In this document: piece by piece, positions 13,651 to 25,225 of the stretch
Numbering within the stretch: the stretch's first letter is position 1
Layout of the letters: each line of letters opens with the position of its first letter
NCBI GenBank assembly: GCA_963678705.1
Contig: OY783216.1
Location: forward strand, 14,179,818-14,243,817
Direction of reading: 5' to 3'
DNA: 64,000 nt
Source of the DNA: Panorpa germanica
Lineage: Eukaryota > Arthropoda > Insecta > Mecoptera > Panorpidae
Program-made: the position numbers and the translations under genes
The notes under the pieces: model-generated
Database searches by the model: none
Told to the model about the DNA's origin: nothing
What the model saw: only the letters and a program-made list of their open reading frames with translations

Positions 13651-13849
13651 TGTAAAATGTTTGGAATAATGGAAATCTTCCGGCCTATAGAGGGAGTAGG
13701 GTCACAAATTACACAAAAATAAATGCATAATTTAGAACAAAGTTCACACCCTAGTATTTTGTAGGTGAGGGGAATCGTGGGTTACTCATCTTATTTAACT
13801 TAAGAGTCTATCGACGAGTCTTGGATGTCTGCAAATTCTTTTAGGTTTT

Positions 13850-14500
13850 TGTTTAGCAGCAAGTTTAACGGAATCCTGCACTGATGGTGGTAGTGTTGCT
13901 GGATCTATGGAAACGTTTATTAACTTTCTTTTACATCACTGCTATGAATTCTACATACACAAATGGAAAAATAAACATATTGTTCTGCATCAAAAAATTT
14001 CTGCAACCTGGTGATGATTTTGGCAGCATTTCAATTACAATATTTTTTATTATTGGGATATTGCAAGTTTTGTTGTCCATTTAATTATCTTTCTACAATA
14101 AGTTTGTGTATTTCAACTGGACAATTTCCTGTAAGGGTCCTGTAGGTATTAGCAACAATTCCCACCAACACAAAGACATTTTCGTTAACAAAATATGCCA
14201 ATTGATACTGGCATACTTCAATTAATTCATTGGCAGACTCTTTAATATTTAAGGCAGAATAAACGAAATCCTTTTCTAAATGGCATTGACCAATTTCTGG
14301 AGTACAATATCCTTGATCCTACTTGATTAGGTTTTTCATACTGCTAACAAAACCTACAAAGTCATCTTCTTCACAATTTGTATTTATTCTATAAAAATTT
14401 TAAATAAATTTTGTTGACAATCAAGGTCTTAAAAGCATTAGCGAATTCGTTGGATGTTGGTCTTGTATGCTACTTCACATATGATCTGATGGCGGCAAAA
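13850..14500 (-). pseudogene. Decayed coding region, possibly P/THAP-type transposase
   Basis: A minus-strand frame from about 14480 to 14100 reads for more than 100 codons with only one or two stops. It includes PTSNEFANAFKTLIVNKI, FYRINTNCEEDDF and EIGQCHLEKDFVYSALN. The NCEEDD segment after a PTS.EF..AF.TLIV.K stretch is reminiscent of the C-terminal part of P-element/THAP9-like transposases, but no catalytic motif or THAP domain is visible. Further weak frames continue to about 13850. I would call it a broken protein-coding relic of uncertain family. Confidence 0.3.
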
Positions 14501-14990
14501 AAGTTCATTTCATTTCATCATTCAACTTCTATATCAGACAATTTATTAACACATTTATAATCTGTACTTGCCCTGTAATTAGCACTTGCCCTATTTACTA
14601 ATTAATTAATTTTGCAAAATATCCTCATGCTTAATCCAAAATGTAGAATAAAGTAAAACATATCGATATTTTATTTATAAAAATATATTTGAATTAAATA
14701 ACAGCACAGATCATAAAACAATAAACAAATAAATTAATATATTTGTAGGTTAATGTAAACAAACTAATGTTAAAAATTCAAGTTTTCGAACAGAGAGGTC
14801 ACTCGCAATGCTTTACAACTAATAGAATAAGATAGATTGCTTTCCCTTACCCCGGGTAATGGATTCATATCCCTTAAAATGGAAAAAATTATTTGTTCAC
14901 AGTGAATCGTCTATTTAATATGTAGTTTGTGGTGTAGGGTCTACAAAGAACTACAAAAAGTTATGAAAATATAAAAACAATAAACCTACA
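14500..14990. other. AT-rich spacer without recognisable features
   Basis: About 490 bp of low-GC sequence with short A/T runs. I see no ORF, repeat family or splice-like exon here. Confidence 0.5.
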
Positions 14991-15925
14991 CACCAGTTTG
15001 GTTTTAGACAACTACATGATACAATTAAACAAGTACATAGAGTAGCTTGCAAAATAATTTCTGTACTACAGGAAAAAAATACTGCTCTGCTGCATTCTTC
15101 GACATTAGTCAAATATTAGACAAAGAATGGCACCTAAGTCTATTGTTCGAATTTAAAAATGTACTGCCTGATGACATCTTCCAGATACTGAGGTCAGACA
15201 TCACAAATGGGAAAATCTACATAAAATTAGACGGAAAATCAATGGCACGTGACATAAAATCAGGTGTTCTTAAAAGAGGTGCCTAGGACCAGCCCTCTAT
15301 CTGTAATTTACTACTGACCTTCCTATAAAGTGAGAAACAACTGTAGCCACCTTTGCTACCGATCTTGATCGATTATACCGATGATATCGCGATCAAAGCA
15401 CTCCGTAGTGATCCGTGTATTGCCTCTAAAATACATCTGCAACACAGATTCAGAAATGGTTAAAAGAATAAGGGATAAAAGTTCATGAAACAGAATTCGT
15501 TTATATAATGTTCACATTAAAAAAAACACCTGCCCGCCAGTTACATTGTATAACCTACAACTTCCACAAGCAGAGATAGTAAAATATCTAGGTAAGCATT
15601 TGGACAAACGACTAACTTAGAGAACACACATCTAGAAAAAACGGGTACAGTTAGAAAGTAAACGTAAAGAAAAATTTGCTTCTCGGCTGGAAGTCGCAGC
15701 TATATACCTATAACAAACTAGTTTTATATAAGGCAATACTAAAACCCAAATGGACATATGGCATAGAGCTATGGGGTAGTGCAAGCACTTCCAACGCAGA
15801 AGTCCTTCAACGTTTCCAAAATAAACTATTCATTTTTAAGTCAAGATCAGCAAGAATTATCTATGAATATTACAAAATTGTCCGAATTAATCAGCTGAAC
15901 AAATCTACACATGTTATATAATATG
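14990..15925 (+). pseudogene. Jockey-clade LINE reverse transcriptase fragment
   Basis: Plus-strand pieces read FGFRQLHDTIKQVHRVA, then CSAAFFDISQILDKEWH, a broken GVLKRGA in place of GVPQGS, TDDIAIKA in place of FADD, and finally LYKAILKPKWTYGIELWGS with EVLQRFQNK. This is the order of conserved blocks in jockey-clade reverse transcriptases (finger/palm, YADD-like box, then the thumb TYG.QLWG motif). The catalytic box is corrupted (TDD) and there are many frameshifts, so it is dead. The fragment lacks the endonuclease and 5' half. It is more decayed than the minus-strand jockey copy that begins 360 bp downstream. Confidence 0.75.
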
Positions 15926-16029
15926 TTCTACGACAACGATAGGTATTACTTACTATATACGTATATTGTATTGGGAGGAGAGATTTAAACTAGATATTAA
16001 AAATATATACTGTGTTCTACGACAACGAT
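15925..16029. repeat. Direct repeat of GTTCTACGACAACGAT, 89 bp apart
   Basis: GTTCTACGACAACGAT occurs at 15925-15940 and again at 16014-16029, each followed by a similar RGGT-ACT tract. The pair lies just 3' of the jockey fragment, so it may be a duplicated piece of its 3' untranslated region. A short threefold repeat of GGTAATATTTG follows at about 16195-16240. Confidence 0.6.
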
Positions 16030-16439
16030 GGGTTCTACTAACTACATCTATGCTAAATTAGTTTGCTTAGACGAGGTTATATTGAATGTATTTAATACAC
16101 ATCTACGACTATGTTAATTGTTTAACTAATTCAAATTATCAAACGTAAACTATTATTTACTATAACGAAGTGTTTTGCTTTAGACCATTTGGTCGGTAAT
16201 ATTTGTCGGTAATATTTGTATAGGTAATATTTGAGATGGCAGAACGTCTTTTACTAAAAACAACAAGGTAGCGGGTTGGTTATATTATGTTTTTTTTTAA
16301 TTACTGGAATATTACAACTAAGCGTGGCTTATCTAGTAATTTATATATACAAAAGTTAAATATAATTGTTCAGTTCTAGTCCACTGACTAGTTCCAAAGT
16401 TTTAAACACGTGTGTGGTTTGTAGTAGCAGAATCACAGG

Positions 16440-19076
16440 GTCAAGTCTTCCGGCTTGGTCCTCTTCAATCTGCGCAGATTCTCTCTGTTATTAAGCAGCT
16501 GCAGACTTTCTACATTCTTGTGGTTCTGCAGTCGCAGTAGATGTTTGCTTGCTGCCTTTCTGACTTCTTCGTCTGCGGTGGGCATCTTTAGATCACCGCA
16601 TAAATTGTCATTCCGTATGTACCAGGGCGCATTTGTAATTCTCCGTAGTACTTTGTTTTGAAAAGTTTAGATTTTTGTTAAATTTGTTTTCTTAGTACAA
16701 CTTCAAAGTTTGTATACCATAAGTCCATATGGGTTTCAGTATTTGCTTATACAATAACAGTTTGTTGTGCACTGTAAGCTGAGAATGTTTTCCTATAAGC
16801 CAGTGCATTTTCCTGAATTTATTTTTAAGCTGCTCTCTTTTTATCTTAACATGCTCCTTCCACTTGAGTTTCGTGTCAAGCGTCATGCCAAGATATTTCG
16901 CTGTGTTGGAATAGGGTATTTTTTGGCTGTTGATAGTAACTGTGAGAGGAGTAGTAACTCGATATGTAAAGTTGATGTGCGTGGATTTGGCTTCGTTCAG
17001 CTTAATTCGCCATTTCTTTGTCCATTTGCAGACCTCGTCTAGTGAATGCTGTAGTTTTTTGGTAACCTCTTCCTCATTTTTCCCAACAACCATTATAGCT
17101 GTGTCGTCTGCGAATGTGGCTATGCGAATGTGGTAATAAGTACAGAACTGGACCAAGGACGCTGCCTTGCTGAACTCCTGCTTTTATCTGTTTCATATCT
17201 GAGTACTCATCGTCCACTTTCACTCTAAAGTGTCTACATTCGAGATAAGATTTAAGAATATGGTACCACTCACCAGGTAAATCTTTTTTTAGTTTGTAAA
17301 ATAATCCTTGATGCCATACCTTGTCAAATGCCTGTGCCACATCAAGAAACACGCTTGAACATAGTTGTTGTGTTTTCAGTGCTTTTTCAATAATATTTGT
17401 AATCCGATGGACTTGTGCAATGGTCGTGTATTTACTTCTAAATCCGTATTAATGGTCAGGGATTAGATTTCTTGCAGATATTATTGGCTTCAGTCTCTTC
17501 AGCAGTAGCTTCTCGAATATTTTTGATAATACAAGTGATAATGAAATTGGCCAATAACTTGTAATCTCATTCTTAGGTTTACCGGGTTTAGGTAACATTA
17601 TCACTTCAGCTACTTTCTATTGACTAGTAATATATAGTAGTTTGATAGCTGCATTAAAATGGTGTAGGAGCTTTCTCAATGCTATATCAGGTAGTTCCTT
17701 TATAACCTTTCCTGTTATAAGGTCAAATCCTGTGGCCTTTTTAGCGTTCAAGTCGCTCTTCTTTAGTTCTTTAGTTCCTTAAGAGTGACTGGAAGAATTT
17801 TTTGGATGTCCATTCTTCTGCTGCATCTGATTTCTTCCTCAGTAGTCTGTCGTGGATAAGGTTTAAATATCTTTTTTAAGAGATCAGCGAATAAGTCGGC
17901 TTTTTGTTTATTGTTGACCATCCAAGATCCGTCTCCTTTTTTGATAGGTGGGTTCTGATTCTTCGGTCTCTTTATGGCTTTTGCTGCTTTCCACAGTGTA
18001 TACTCTGTGTCTTTTTCTGAAGAGAGTCCGCTCAGGTACAAACTGAAGCTGTCATTCTTGAATTCTTTCAGCAGCTCTTTTAACTTGTTTACTAATGAAT
18101 TTAGTGTGGTTTTGTCCTGTGGTGCTCTAGTTATTTGATACGTTCTCCTAGCTCTCCGTTTTTTAATTACTAGTTCTCTTATCTCCTGTGGAAACTTCAC
18201 ATCAAGATTTCCGTTACTTTTCACTACCGGAGTATTTCTCCACGCTGCGTTTTAGATTTCTTTCAGTAACAAGTCGATATCGTCTTCTAGTTGTTTCGAT
18301 GTTTTTAGCAGTGTTTGTAGGTTTATTCTTAGCTCAAGATCTTTACGGAATCTTTCCCAGTCGGTTCTATTATTAGTAAGGCTTGGTACTGCACTTTTTA
18401 TTATAACTGAGCTGCTAATGGTGAGTATAATTGGAGTTTGATCCGACGATATTGTTTCATCACTAACAATGTGCATATAGTTCCTCGACAGTCCTTTGAT
18501 AATAAAGAAGTCAATCAGGTCTGGAATTTTATCACAATCTGTTGGCCAGTTCGTTTGCATTCCTGTGGATAAGAAGTCGCACTTTTGTTCGCATCCAGCC
18601 TGGTGGAGATTCTTTCCTTTGGCCGTGGTTAATTGAGAGCCCCAGAAAGTATATTTGGCGTTGAGCTCTCCACCAATAATAAATTTGTTGCCTAATCTTT
18701 TGGACAGGTTTGCGTAGTTTTCTTTTTTTAAGTTATATCTCGGTGGACAATATATGGCTGACATTTTGAACCTTTTATTTTGTATATGTTCTGACACTAT
18801 CGTCACTTGCATTTCATCTGTTTCGATGTTTACTTCAGCGTTATGTTTGATTCTTTCATTAATTATTATGGCGGTTCCTCCCCTCGCTTTATTTGCCAGA
18901 TGAATTGACTTGTATATGTTAAAGTTATTAAGTTTAATATACGACTCTCGTGTAAAATGTGTATCCGACACAAGGCATATATCAATTTTCTGTTAGCGCA
19001 TAAATAGCTCTAGTTCATGAATGCGTCCTTGTAATCCGTTTACATTCCAAGCAGCTATTGTTACCACGTTATTCAT
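16440..19076 (-). pseudogene. Jockey ORF2: AP endonuclease plus reverse transcriptase, broken
   Basis: The start ATG is at 19076 and the product opens with TIAAWNVNGLQGRIHELEL, the first AP-endonuclease motif. A stop follows about 28 codons in. Pieces then run SDTHFTRESY, FIIGGELNAKYTFWGS (GGDxNAK normally; Asp replaced by Glu), PDLIDFF and SSDQTP (SDH normally; His replaced by Gln). The reverse transcriptase follows: TGFDLITGKVIKELP, VFLDVAQAFDKVWHQG, GVQQGSVLGP and ATFADDTAIMV at about 17110, then YSNTAKYLGM and LYKQILKPIWTYGI. A C-terminal tail continues to about 16440. At least four frame breaks (near 18240, 17760, 17400 and 17150) and the two changed endonuclease residues make it a pseudogene. 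Confidence 0.85.
19069..19076 (-). other. ORF1 stop / ORF2 start overlap (ATGAATAA)
   Basis: On the minus strand the ORF1 stop TAA and the ORF2 ATG overlap within ATGAATAA. This fits ORF2 being translated by termination-reinitiation, as described for some other insect LINEs. That mechanism is inferred here; only the overlap is seen. Confidence 0.6.
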
Positions 19077-20433
19077 TTCTATTTCTTTGTCGCATTGTTT
19101 TCAATTCAGTTTCTAAACTCTGAATTTTTTCAAATATATGTTTGTTGACAATTTGTTGTACATTCATGCTGTTTAAAATCAAGTTAAGCATTTCTTCAAT
19201 TGTTGATATTTCTTCTCCTCCGCTGAAAATTTTGCTATATAGTTTTCTTGGCATTTCGTTGCTTATGCTAGGAACGGGATAATTGTCCTTTTCTTGCGTA
19301 TGTCTGGGTTGTGTATGTTGCTTCTGCTTTAAAGATTGTCTCTTCTATTTCGAAGTTCTATTGCCACTACACATCCTCTGGTGCTAGCTGGATGATCTCC
19401 TTTACAGTTGACGCCTATGGGCGTTGTATTTTTGGTAACTGTGCAGTTCAGGGTATAATGTTTGCCAGCGCACCTAACACATCTCGGATCTTTCTTGCAA
19501 TAGCTTTGTGTATGGTTATATTCCTGACATCTCTTGCATTGTGGAATTAACCGAGTATTTTTACGTATTGGCTCTATTTTAACAATAAAGTTAAGTATGG
19601 TTCTAATGGCGTAAATTTTTTCTATGCTTTCCTTGTTGTCAAAGGTAAGCATGAAAAGTGGTAGTCCTTGCTTTGTAGTAACTTTTTCATTATTTTCCTG
19701 GATCCTTGTATCTTTTTTAGTGATATTTACTGCATCCAACACGTTTAGTCCTTTAGCTTTGAGATTTTCAAGGATGTCATCTTTTTCACATGAAGGATGT
19801 AATCCTTTAGCCATAACCTTGATTGATCTATCATTCGTGTCTTTATATGTGTGCCACTGAATTTTTGCCTAATTCAATTTATGCGCTAACGCTCTGTACG
19901 CATTGGGATCAGGCGTATTAATTTTCCATGCGTTATTACTCAGTGCCGTTACCTTGCATTCTTGATCGGTTGTATTTTTAAGATTTCGTAGAGTATCTTA
20001 TATTCTTTTATACCCCCTACATTAATAGGTGGCAAACGAACACTTGTTTTAATTGGTTTCTCATTTCGTTGTTGATCAATTTCAGTATCGTTTTTAGCTT
20101 GTGCTTGGTGATGTATTTGGTTTGCGTTTTTTGGATTTTTCTCTTTTTTACGATCTAGTCGGTCTCCCTATTTAGATCTTCTTTATCTGTCACATATTTA
20201 TCAGTTTCAGTTTGACTACTTGTTTTGTAATCAGCCCGACTGCTTTCCCTTTATTCTAATTGGCGTATCCGCACTTCCAATTGTTCGACTTTTTCAAGTA
20301 GTTTTGTTTTTTCTGCTCTTTCCATTTTCAGTGCTGTATATAACTGTTTCTCTTTTTCGGTATTTAAACCATTGTTTTCTTCTTGATAGGTAATAGTTGT
20401 CATTAGATGTAATGACTGATTTTCTAATTCCAT
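19069..20433 (-). pseudogene. Jockey ORF1: gag-like protein with CCHC zinc knuckles, broken
   Basis: From 20433 the N-terminal part is a Lys/Glu/Leu-rich likely coiled coil (EKEKQLYTALKMERAEKTK). After frameshifts the central domain (19814-19329) contains LFMLTFDNKESIEKIY, then CKRCQEYNHTQSYC, CVRCAGKHYTLNC and NCKGDHPASTRGC. These are three CCHC-type knuckles, the third missing its first Cys. The C-terminal piece (19254-19069) is another helical stretch ending in RQRNRNE. Such proteins bind element RNA and form the retrotransposition particle. The final codons overlap the ORF2 start. Confidence 0.8.
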
Positions 20434-21740
20434 CTGTTCCTTTGTTCAAGCTTGGCATTGCTTGGGCGGAGTTCTCTGCATTTTGCTTGCCTTACTAAAG
20501 TGGTAAAATATGTCATTCGTATGACTAATCACCAAAGCGTAACTGGGGCTGTTAATAATCCGGCCCTTGAGAGGACGCTTGCTCACTCTCCACACATACT
20601 GATTTTTAATCCACAAATTAAATTAATTTAAAATTAAAGTCTTTACACTTCACTAGTTTCATGATTCCTATTACTAGTTAGCACAATTTCAATAATTACA
20701 ATAGAATTTATTGTTTCACAAAACAATGGATATTTTAGCAAAAAGAAGAAAACAATGGACAATATTGCAATTTTACTATCTCCACACTAATTGAACCGTA
20801 TCTCTTATGATTTACTTACTAAAGGTGAATAAGTACCATCAGTAGATGTAAAATTAATTCTTTCGTCTATTGATCCCACTTGTTATTAGCACTCTAGTAA
20901 AGTTGATTTTATAATATTACTTTCCTTTGGGGAAACTCAATAAAAACCTTTCTCTTCAAGATACAATAACGTATGGTTATATTAGGTATTTATATTAAGT
21001 ATAAAGTAATTTTTTCTTGGTACTTCTATTGACAATATTTTATACAACTCTGAGGAGTTTGTTAGCGAAAGCGTTTTGAACAGAATTTTATAATGATGGT
21101 TTGGTTCTCTTAACTACTTATATCTAGTATAAGTTTTTTGTTATATTTTATATTTATTATATTTTTACCATATGGTCTTTCATATGCGATAAAACACCGA
21201 ACAAAACAGTTTGTAAAGACTTGAGTAAAATACACTCTATATAAATTGAAGAAAATGCGTAGATTTTACCTAATATTTATTATATTTTTAAATGAATATT
21301 TTGCTTAGACATTAGCAGCATATGTTATTTTTATAGAATTTAAACTTATTTTTTTAAAATTTTTATTTAAAAGTAATTTGTAGATAACGGTAATTAGTAT
21401 GACATAGACTCACAGTAGACACTCTTATTCAGTAAATTAAACAAACGGACGACGGCGGCTGATACAATCAAACACGATCGTAAGTCTCTACTATAAGACT
21501 TCTAAAACTAATATCATAACTTACTTAACATCCGACATCAGTCAACTAACAACAACGAAATCGAAATGGTAAAATAAATAGAATTATTTATTTACAAAAA
21601 ATATTTGGAACACAGAAAACATATATATAAAATAAATTAGATTTTATATGTGACAGCTAATTTTAAAACATAAAATTGTATTGATTTTATTATTATTTAT
21701 ATTTTCGTTTATATTTTGAATTTTTTTAGGATTGTGTGCT
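20434..21740. other. Jockey leader then AT-rich spacer
   Basis: About 150 bp (20434-20580) upstream of the jockey ORF1 is richer in G+C and is probably its 5' leader, with an upstream ATG closed by an early stop. From about 20600 to 21740 the sequence is A/T-rich with short homopolymers; I recognise no gene or element there. Confidence 0.5.
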
Positions 21741-21746
21741 TAACGA

Positions 21747-21819
21747 ACCCAGATAGTTGTATTTATATTTAAAAATATCAGCTATCACTAAAAAGCCTCG
21801 GTTCCTTGTTTTAGTGATA
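21747..21819 (+). repeat. Conserved segment with 11-bp hairpin, shared with 39595-39640 (inverted)
   Basis: AACCCAGATAG, then GTATTTATATTTAAAA and CAGCTATC, are matched on the opposite strand near 39640-39595. This copy continues into a perfect hairpin: TATCACTAAAA at 21783-21793 pairs with TTTTAGTGATA at 21809-21819 around a 15-nt loop. Its place about 80 bp before the first ORF-like piece of the decayed LINE suggests it belongs to that element's 5' region. Confidence 0.6.
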
Positions 21820-21899
21820 AAAACGCAGATCCTACGTTTGCTGAATTAGCCAGTGGAACAATAAAACAGTAGCGGGTAGTCACATCTCCTAACCAAAAG

Positions 21900-24260
21900 T
21901 AATTATAATGCAAGATCTACACCTTAATCCAAACTCTCCTAGTCCCTACCAGTCCAGAAGTATCATTACAGATTTTAAAGAGACATATGACAAGCATCAC
22001 TAAAAAATAACTGAACTCCTGACAGGACTGGCTCAAAATTCAACATTTTAAAATTTGTCTCATGGACTGCTGTCACATTTTATTAAGGAATTAAAGATAT
22101 TCCTCAATACCTACAGTATTGACATAATGAGCACTCAAGCACTACAAAGCTACCCCACATTAAGAAAAACTGATCCAAGGCACCATTGTCAAAGAATTGT
22201 AAAAAAAACTGAACTGGTTCCATTATGATATTGGACGTGCAACGTACAACAAAACAAAATATTAAAAGAGATTATTATACAAACATCTTGAAATCTTTTG
22301 AAAATAAATTTATTGCATGACGCGACTACAACCCTAAGCACACGCACTAGTGCTCACGTATCACACTCTCTACAGGAAAAGAATTATTGCTAACTGCAGA
22401 AAAACTGTGACTGAAGGTTGTCAATTGGCCATCAAACATATAGAAATCCCCTGATCTCATTTACAAAAGGAATCTCTGAAAACTACATCGAATGAGAACA
22501 TTACTGCAAGATGTCCTCGTATCATATGCCAGTACTAATCTACTGGCAAATAAAATTAAAACGAAACCAAAGTAATGCAAACTTAACAAAAGCATGATAA
22601 ACTGGGATCATTTAAACAACTATCTGAATCCTGTGTTTACACGAATAACCCATTAAAGAATGAGAAGGACAAGCTATTGCTTTTAATATTACAATTAATA
22701 TTGGTGCGCATTCTCCTTTCCTCTATCGCAACAATGCCGTCCTTCTCGACATTGTCGACACATTCCTTTATTTGAAAGACTAAGAAAGAATTAACAAAAA
22801 TACAAATTCAAACTCATCATACTATACAATGGCGAAACAATCCCGAAAATTTCATAAAAGTATTAATAAGTCTTTTAACTACCAATAAAGACGTCCTTTC
22901 CATAAAACCAAATTAGGCTATACTCATCAGAAAGCAATATCCAAGCAATCGCAAATCTACTGCGCTTACAACTCATCAAGACAAATAAGTTCCCGATTTC
23001 ACTTATTTCTTATGAAACATACCACAAGTCAAATAATCTGTTCCACAATTTTAGGCTTCAAAAATAATAAATCCTCTGGCCGGACCTCATCACCATAGAA
23101 TACATTAAAATACATACAATACAATACATACAATACAAGTAGAATACATTTTAACAATAAACTTCTAACCCTCGCTATAAACCCAGTAAATAAATGTCTA
23201 TTCCAAAGCTACTTTTCTGAATAATGAAAATACGCCACCGTTGTGTCTATCAATAAGAAAGGGAAAGCCTTGAGATTATCCTCCAACTACCGTGTTATAT
23301 CACTTCAATCTTTTACACTAAAATACTCGAAAACATCGTCTATGATCACCTTGCAGTAGTCTTTAATAACAAAAACATTCTTTCTAACGACCAATTCGGT
23401 TTCACCTTCTTTTATAGCACCACCCACGCTACTCTTCAAGTCTCCGAAACTTATACAAAAAGCCACAAACTTTCACTTTATTCAAGCAGCTTTTGACTCT
23501 GTGCTGCATAAAGAATTGTAGTATAAGCTACAATACTCAAATTCCTTTTCAGCCTTATCCTCTGTAATTATTCTTACCGGTTCAGTTGCTCTTTCTCCGT
23601 CCGTATACAAAAAGATTTCTCCTCCCAATATTACATGCCCGCTGGAGTCATTCAGGGTAGTACACTCTCTTTCACCATTGACAGTATGTAATTGGACTAA
23701 GAACCTGCCGCTTCATATATGCTGATGATCAAGCATACATTTCTAAATCTAAAGAACAAGAACTAGCCGTGACCTACCCACAGACTGCACTCACTACAAT
23801 AACTTTTTATAACAACAAACGAAGAATATAAATTAACGCAGGTAAAACTGAGTGTATAATCTTCTCCAGCAGAAGAAAATGCGCACTACAAAAGATCATC
23901 CTCCTAGGACATCGATGCGACTAGATTAATACGGTTACCTACCTCGGAGCTACATTAACTCCAATTCTTAACATTAACGAAGAAATACAACTACAAATAA
24001 ACAAACCGAATGAATACATCGCTATTTTAAGACCTCTCCGACATCTCTAATCTTAACTCATCATCACCAATAAAATCCTCATATACAATATATACATCCG
24101 CCCTTTACCAATATTTTACTGCATCACTCTCCAAATTTTAATAAATAGAGCAAACCGAAAGCTAGTGAGATTTATCTCCAACACTGATTGGTACATCAGA
24201 AACGCAACAATAAAACTAGAAATAAATAATTTTTACTAAAATAAATCAACCACGCCAGAG
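21900..24260 (+). pseudogene. Heavily decayed LINE with reverse transcriptase
   Basis: Readable plus-strand pieces include a possible ORF1 start (MQDLHLNPNSPSPYQSRS at about 21908). The reverse transcriptase follows: SINKKGKALRLSSNYRVISL (about 23250), VFNNKNILSNDQFGF (23360), FIYADDQAYISKSKEQ (23715) with an intact YADD box, then NAGKTECIIF, TVTYLGATL and a C-terminal NRANRKLVRF. Block order and spacing fit a jockey/CR1-like LINE. No frame stays open for 100 codons, so this is one of the oldest relics here. The endonuclease part (about 22100-23100) is too eroded to read. Confidence 0.65.
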
Positions 24261-24299
24261 CCACGACATGCTATAACTCACTGATCTTAAGGGGATCCT

Positions 24300-24689
24300 C
24301 TGTGTGATTGTTTTGCTCAAGTTGAATCCTTAACATGTGTAAAATATGCTCGTAAAGTATGTTTTTATAATTCGTAAATGTTATAAAGATACAGCAGTTA
24401 AAAAAACAGATGTTCGGAGCGCTGAGTTGAGTGGTGGGAGGCCGGGCCTATTGTGACTTGTCGGCTTGATATCTAAGACCCTTCTATACAAATGTACACC
24501 AATAATAGTATAGACAAGATTAGATAAGTTTGTACAAGTATAGAAGGTCAAAGAAATCAAAGCGATCTTAGAAATTTAACAATTGTTTTGTCAAACTTAT
24601 TTTAGTCATAGTTTAGCCTCGAAGAACACAACAGCTACGATAAATGATCAGTTCATAATATGATCAGTTATAAGTTGTTTTATTTAGCA
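24300..24689. other. Spacer upstream of transposase relic
   Basis: TTAA followed by GGGGATCCTC lies at 24287-24300 and could be the edge of a TTAA-inserting element, but I found no matching inverted end. The rest, including a G-rich patch near 24430, holds nothing I recognise. Confidence 0.35.
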
Positions 24690-25225
24690 ATGAGTAGAAG
24701 TAAAGGAAACACTTCTGGTTCTGTTTATCCTCATAAACACCGAAGAACTACTGGAAACCGTTATACTACCCAAATAGATACGAAATATACATCAGCTTCT
24801 ATTACCAATTTTATTACGAGAAGCCACCTTTAATACCAAAAGTAAAGAAGTAATAAAACCTGTGAAGATTCGTCGAGAGATGAATTGTTGTCCCGTTGTT
24901 TAGGTGTGAAGACACATAACAACAACGAATTCCTAAATTCATTGTTTTGGATTTTCACTCCAAAACATCTTCAATCTAGCCCCATATATATATATATATA
25001 TATATATATGTCTGTCATTATATTCAACGAAGCTTTCCAAGGAATATTAAAAATAATTACTATCTGGGTATCATTGGCCGCAAAGCACATGCTTATTTAC
25101 ACAACCGTGATACCGTGCGCTCCGCACGCGCACTACAGATTTTGTAGAAAAATGCAAGATTTAAAGAAAGAGCTGAGCAATCCGCTTTGAAAAACTTAGA
25201 AATAAATAGGAAGAGGAAGGAGTTT
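24690..25225 (+). pseudogene. Internally deleted Mutator-like (PF20700-type) transposase relic
   Basis: The product starting at the ATG at 24690 opens MSRSKGNTSGSVYPHKHRR, then TGNRYTTQIDTKYTSASI. This looks like the basic N-terminus of large insect transposases of the 'Mutator-like domain' family. It passes within about 60 codons to DELLSRCLGVKTHNNNEF and LFWIFTPKHL, which resembles the C-terminal LL.RCL...TQN.NES.N...W..CPK block of the same family. A final basic tail in another frame (NRDTVRSARALQI, NLEINRKRKE) ends near 25225. The catalytic core between these blocks is missing. A (TA)n tract interrupts the coding piece at 24984-25009. The family call is from memory of typical proteins. 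Confidence 0.5.
24984..25009. repeat. (TA)13 microsatellite
   Basis: A pure AT dinucleotide run that interrupts the transposase relic. Similar tracts flank other element ends at about 51178, 52072, 62520 and 62556. Confidence 0.9.

Larger units (their letters stand above)
16288..20433 (-). mobile_element. Jockey-type LINE, nearly full length, inactivated
   Basis: A minus-strand non-LTR retrotransposon with ORF1 (gag with zinc knuckles), ORF2 (endonuclease plus reverse transcriptase) and a 3' poly(A), seen as a T-run at 16290-16298. The order ORF1-EN-RT without an RNase H domain, the endonuclease phrase PDLIDFF and the FADD catalytic box fit the jockey clade. The 5' end may extend to about 20580, where a GC-richer leader begins, but I could not define it or find a target-site duplication. 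Stops and frameshifts in both ORFs show it is inactive. A related plus-strand copy lies at 46610-49640. Confidence 0.85.

Noticed and set aside
24287..24300. TTAA plus GGGGATCC as a transposon end
   Set aside because: No matching inverted end was found downstream; TTAA is frequent in A/T-rich DNA.
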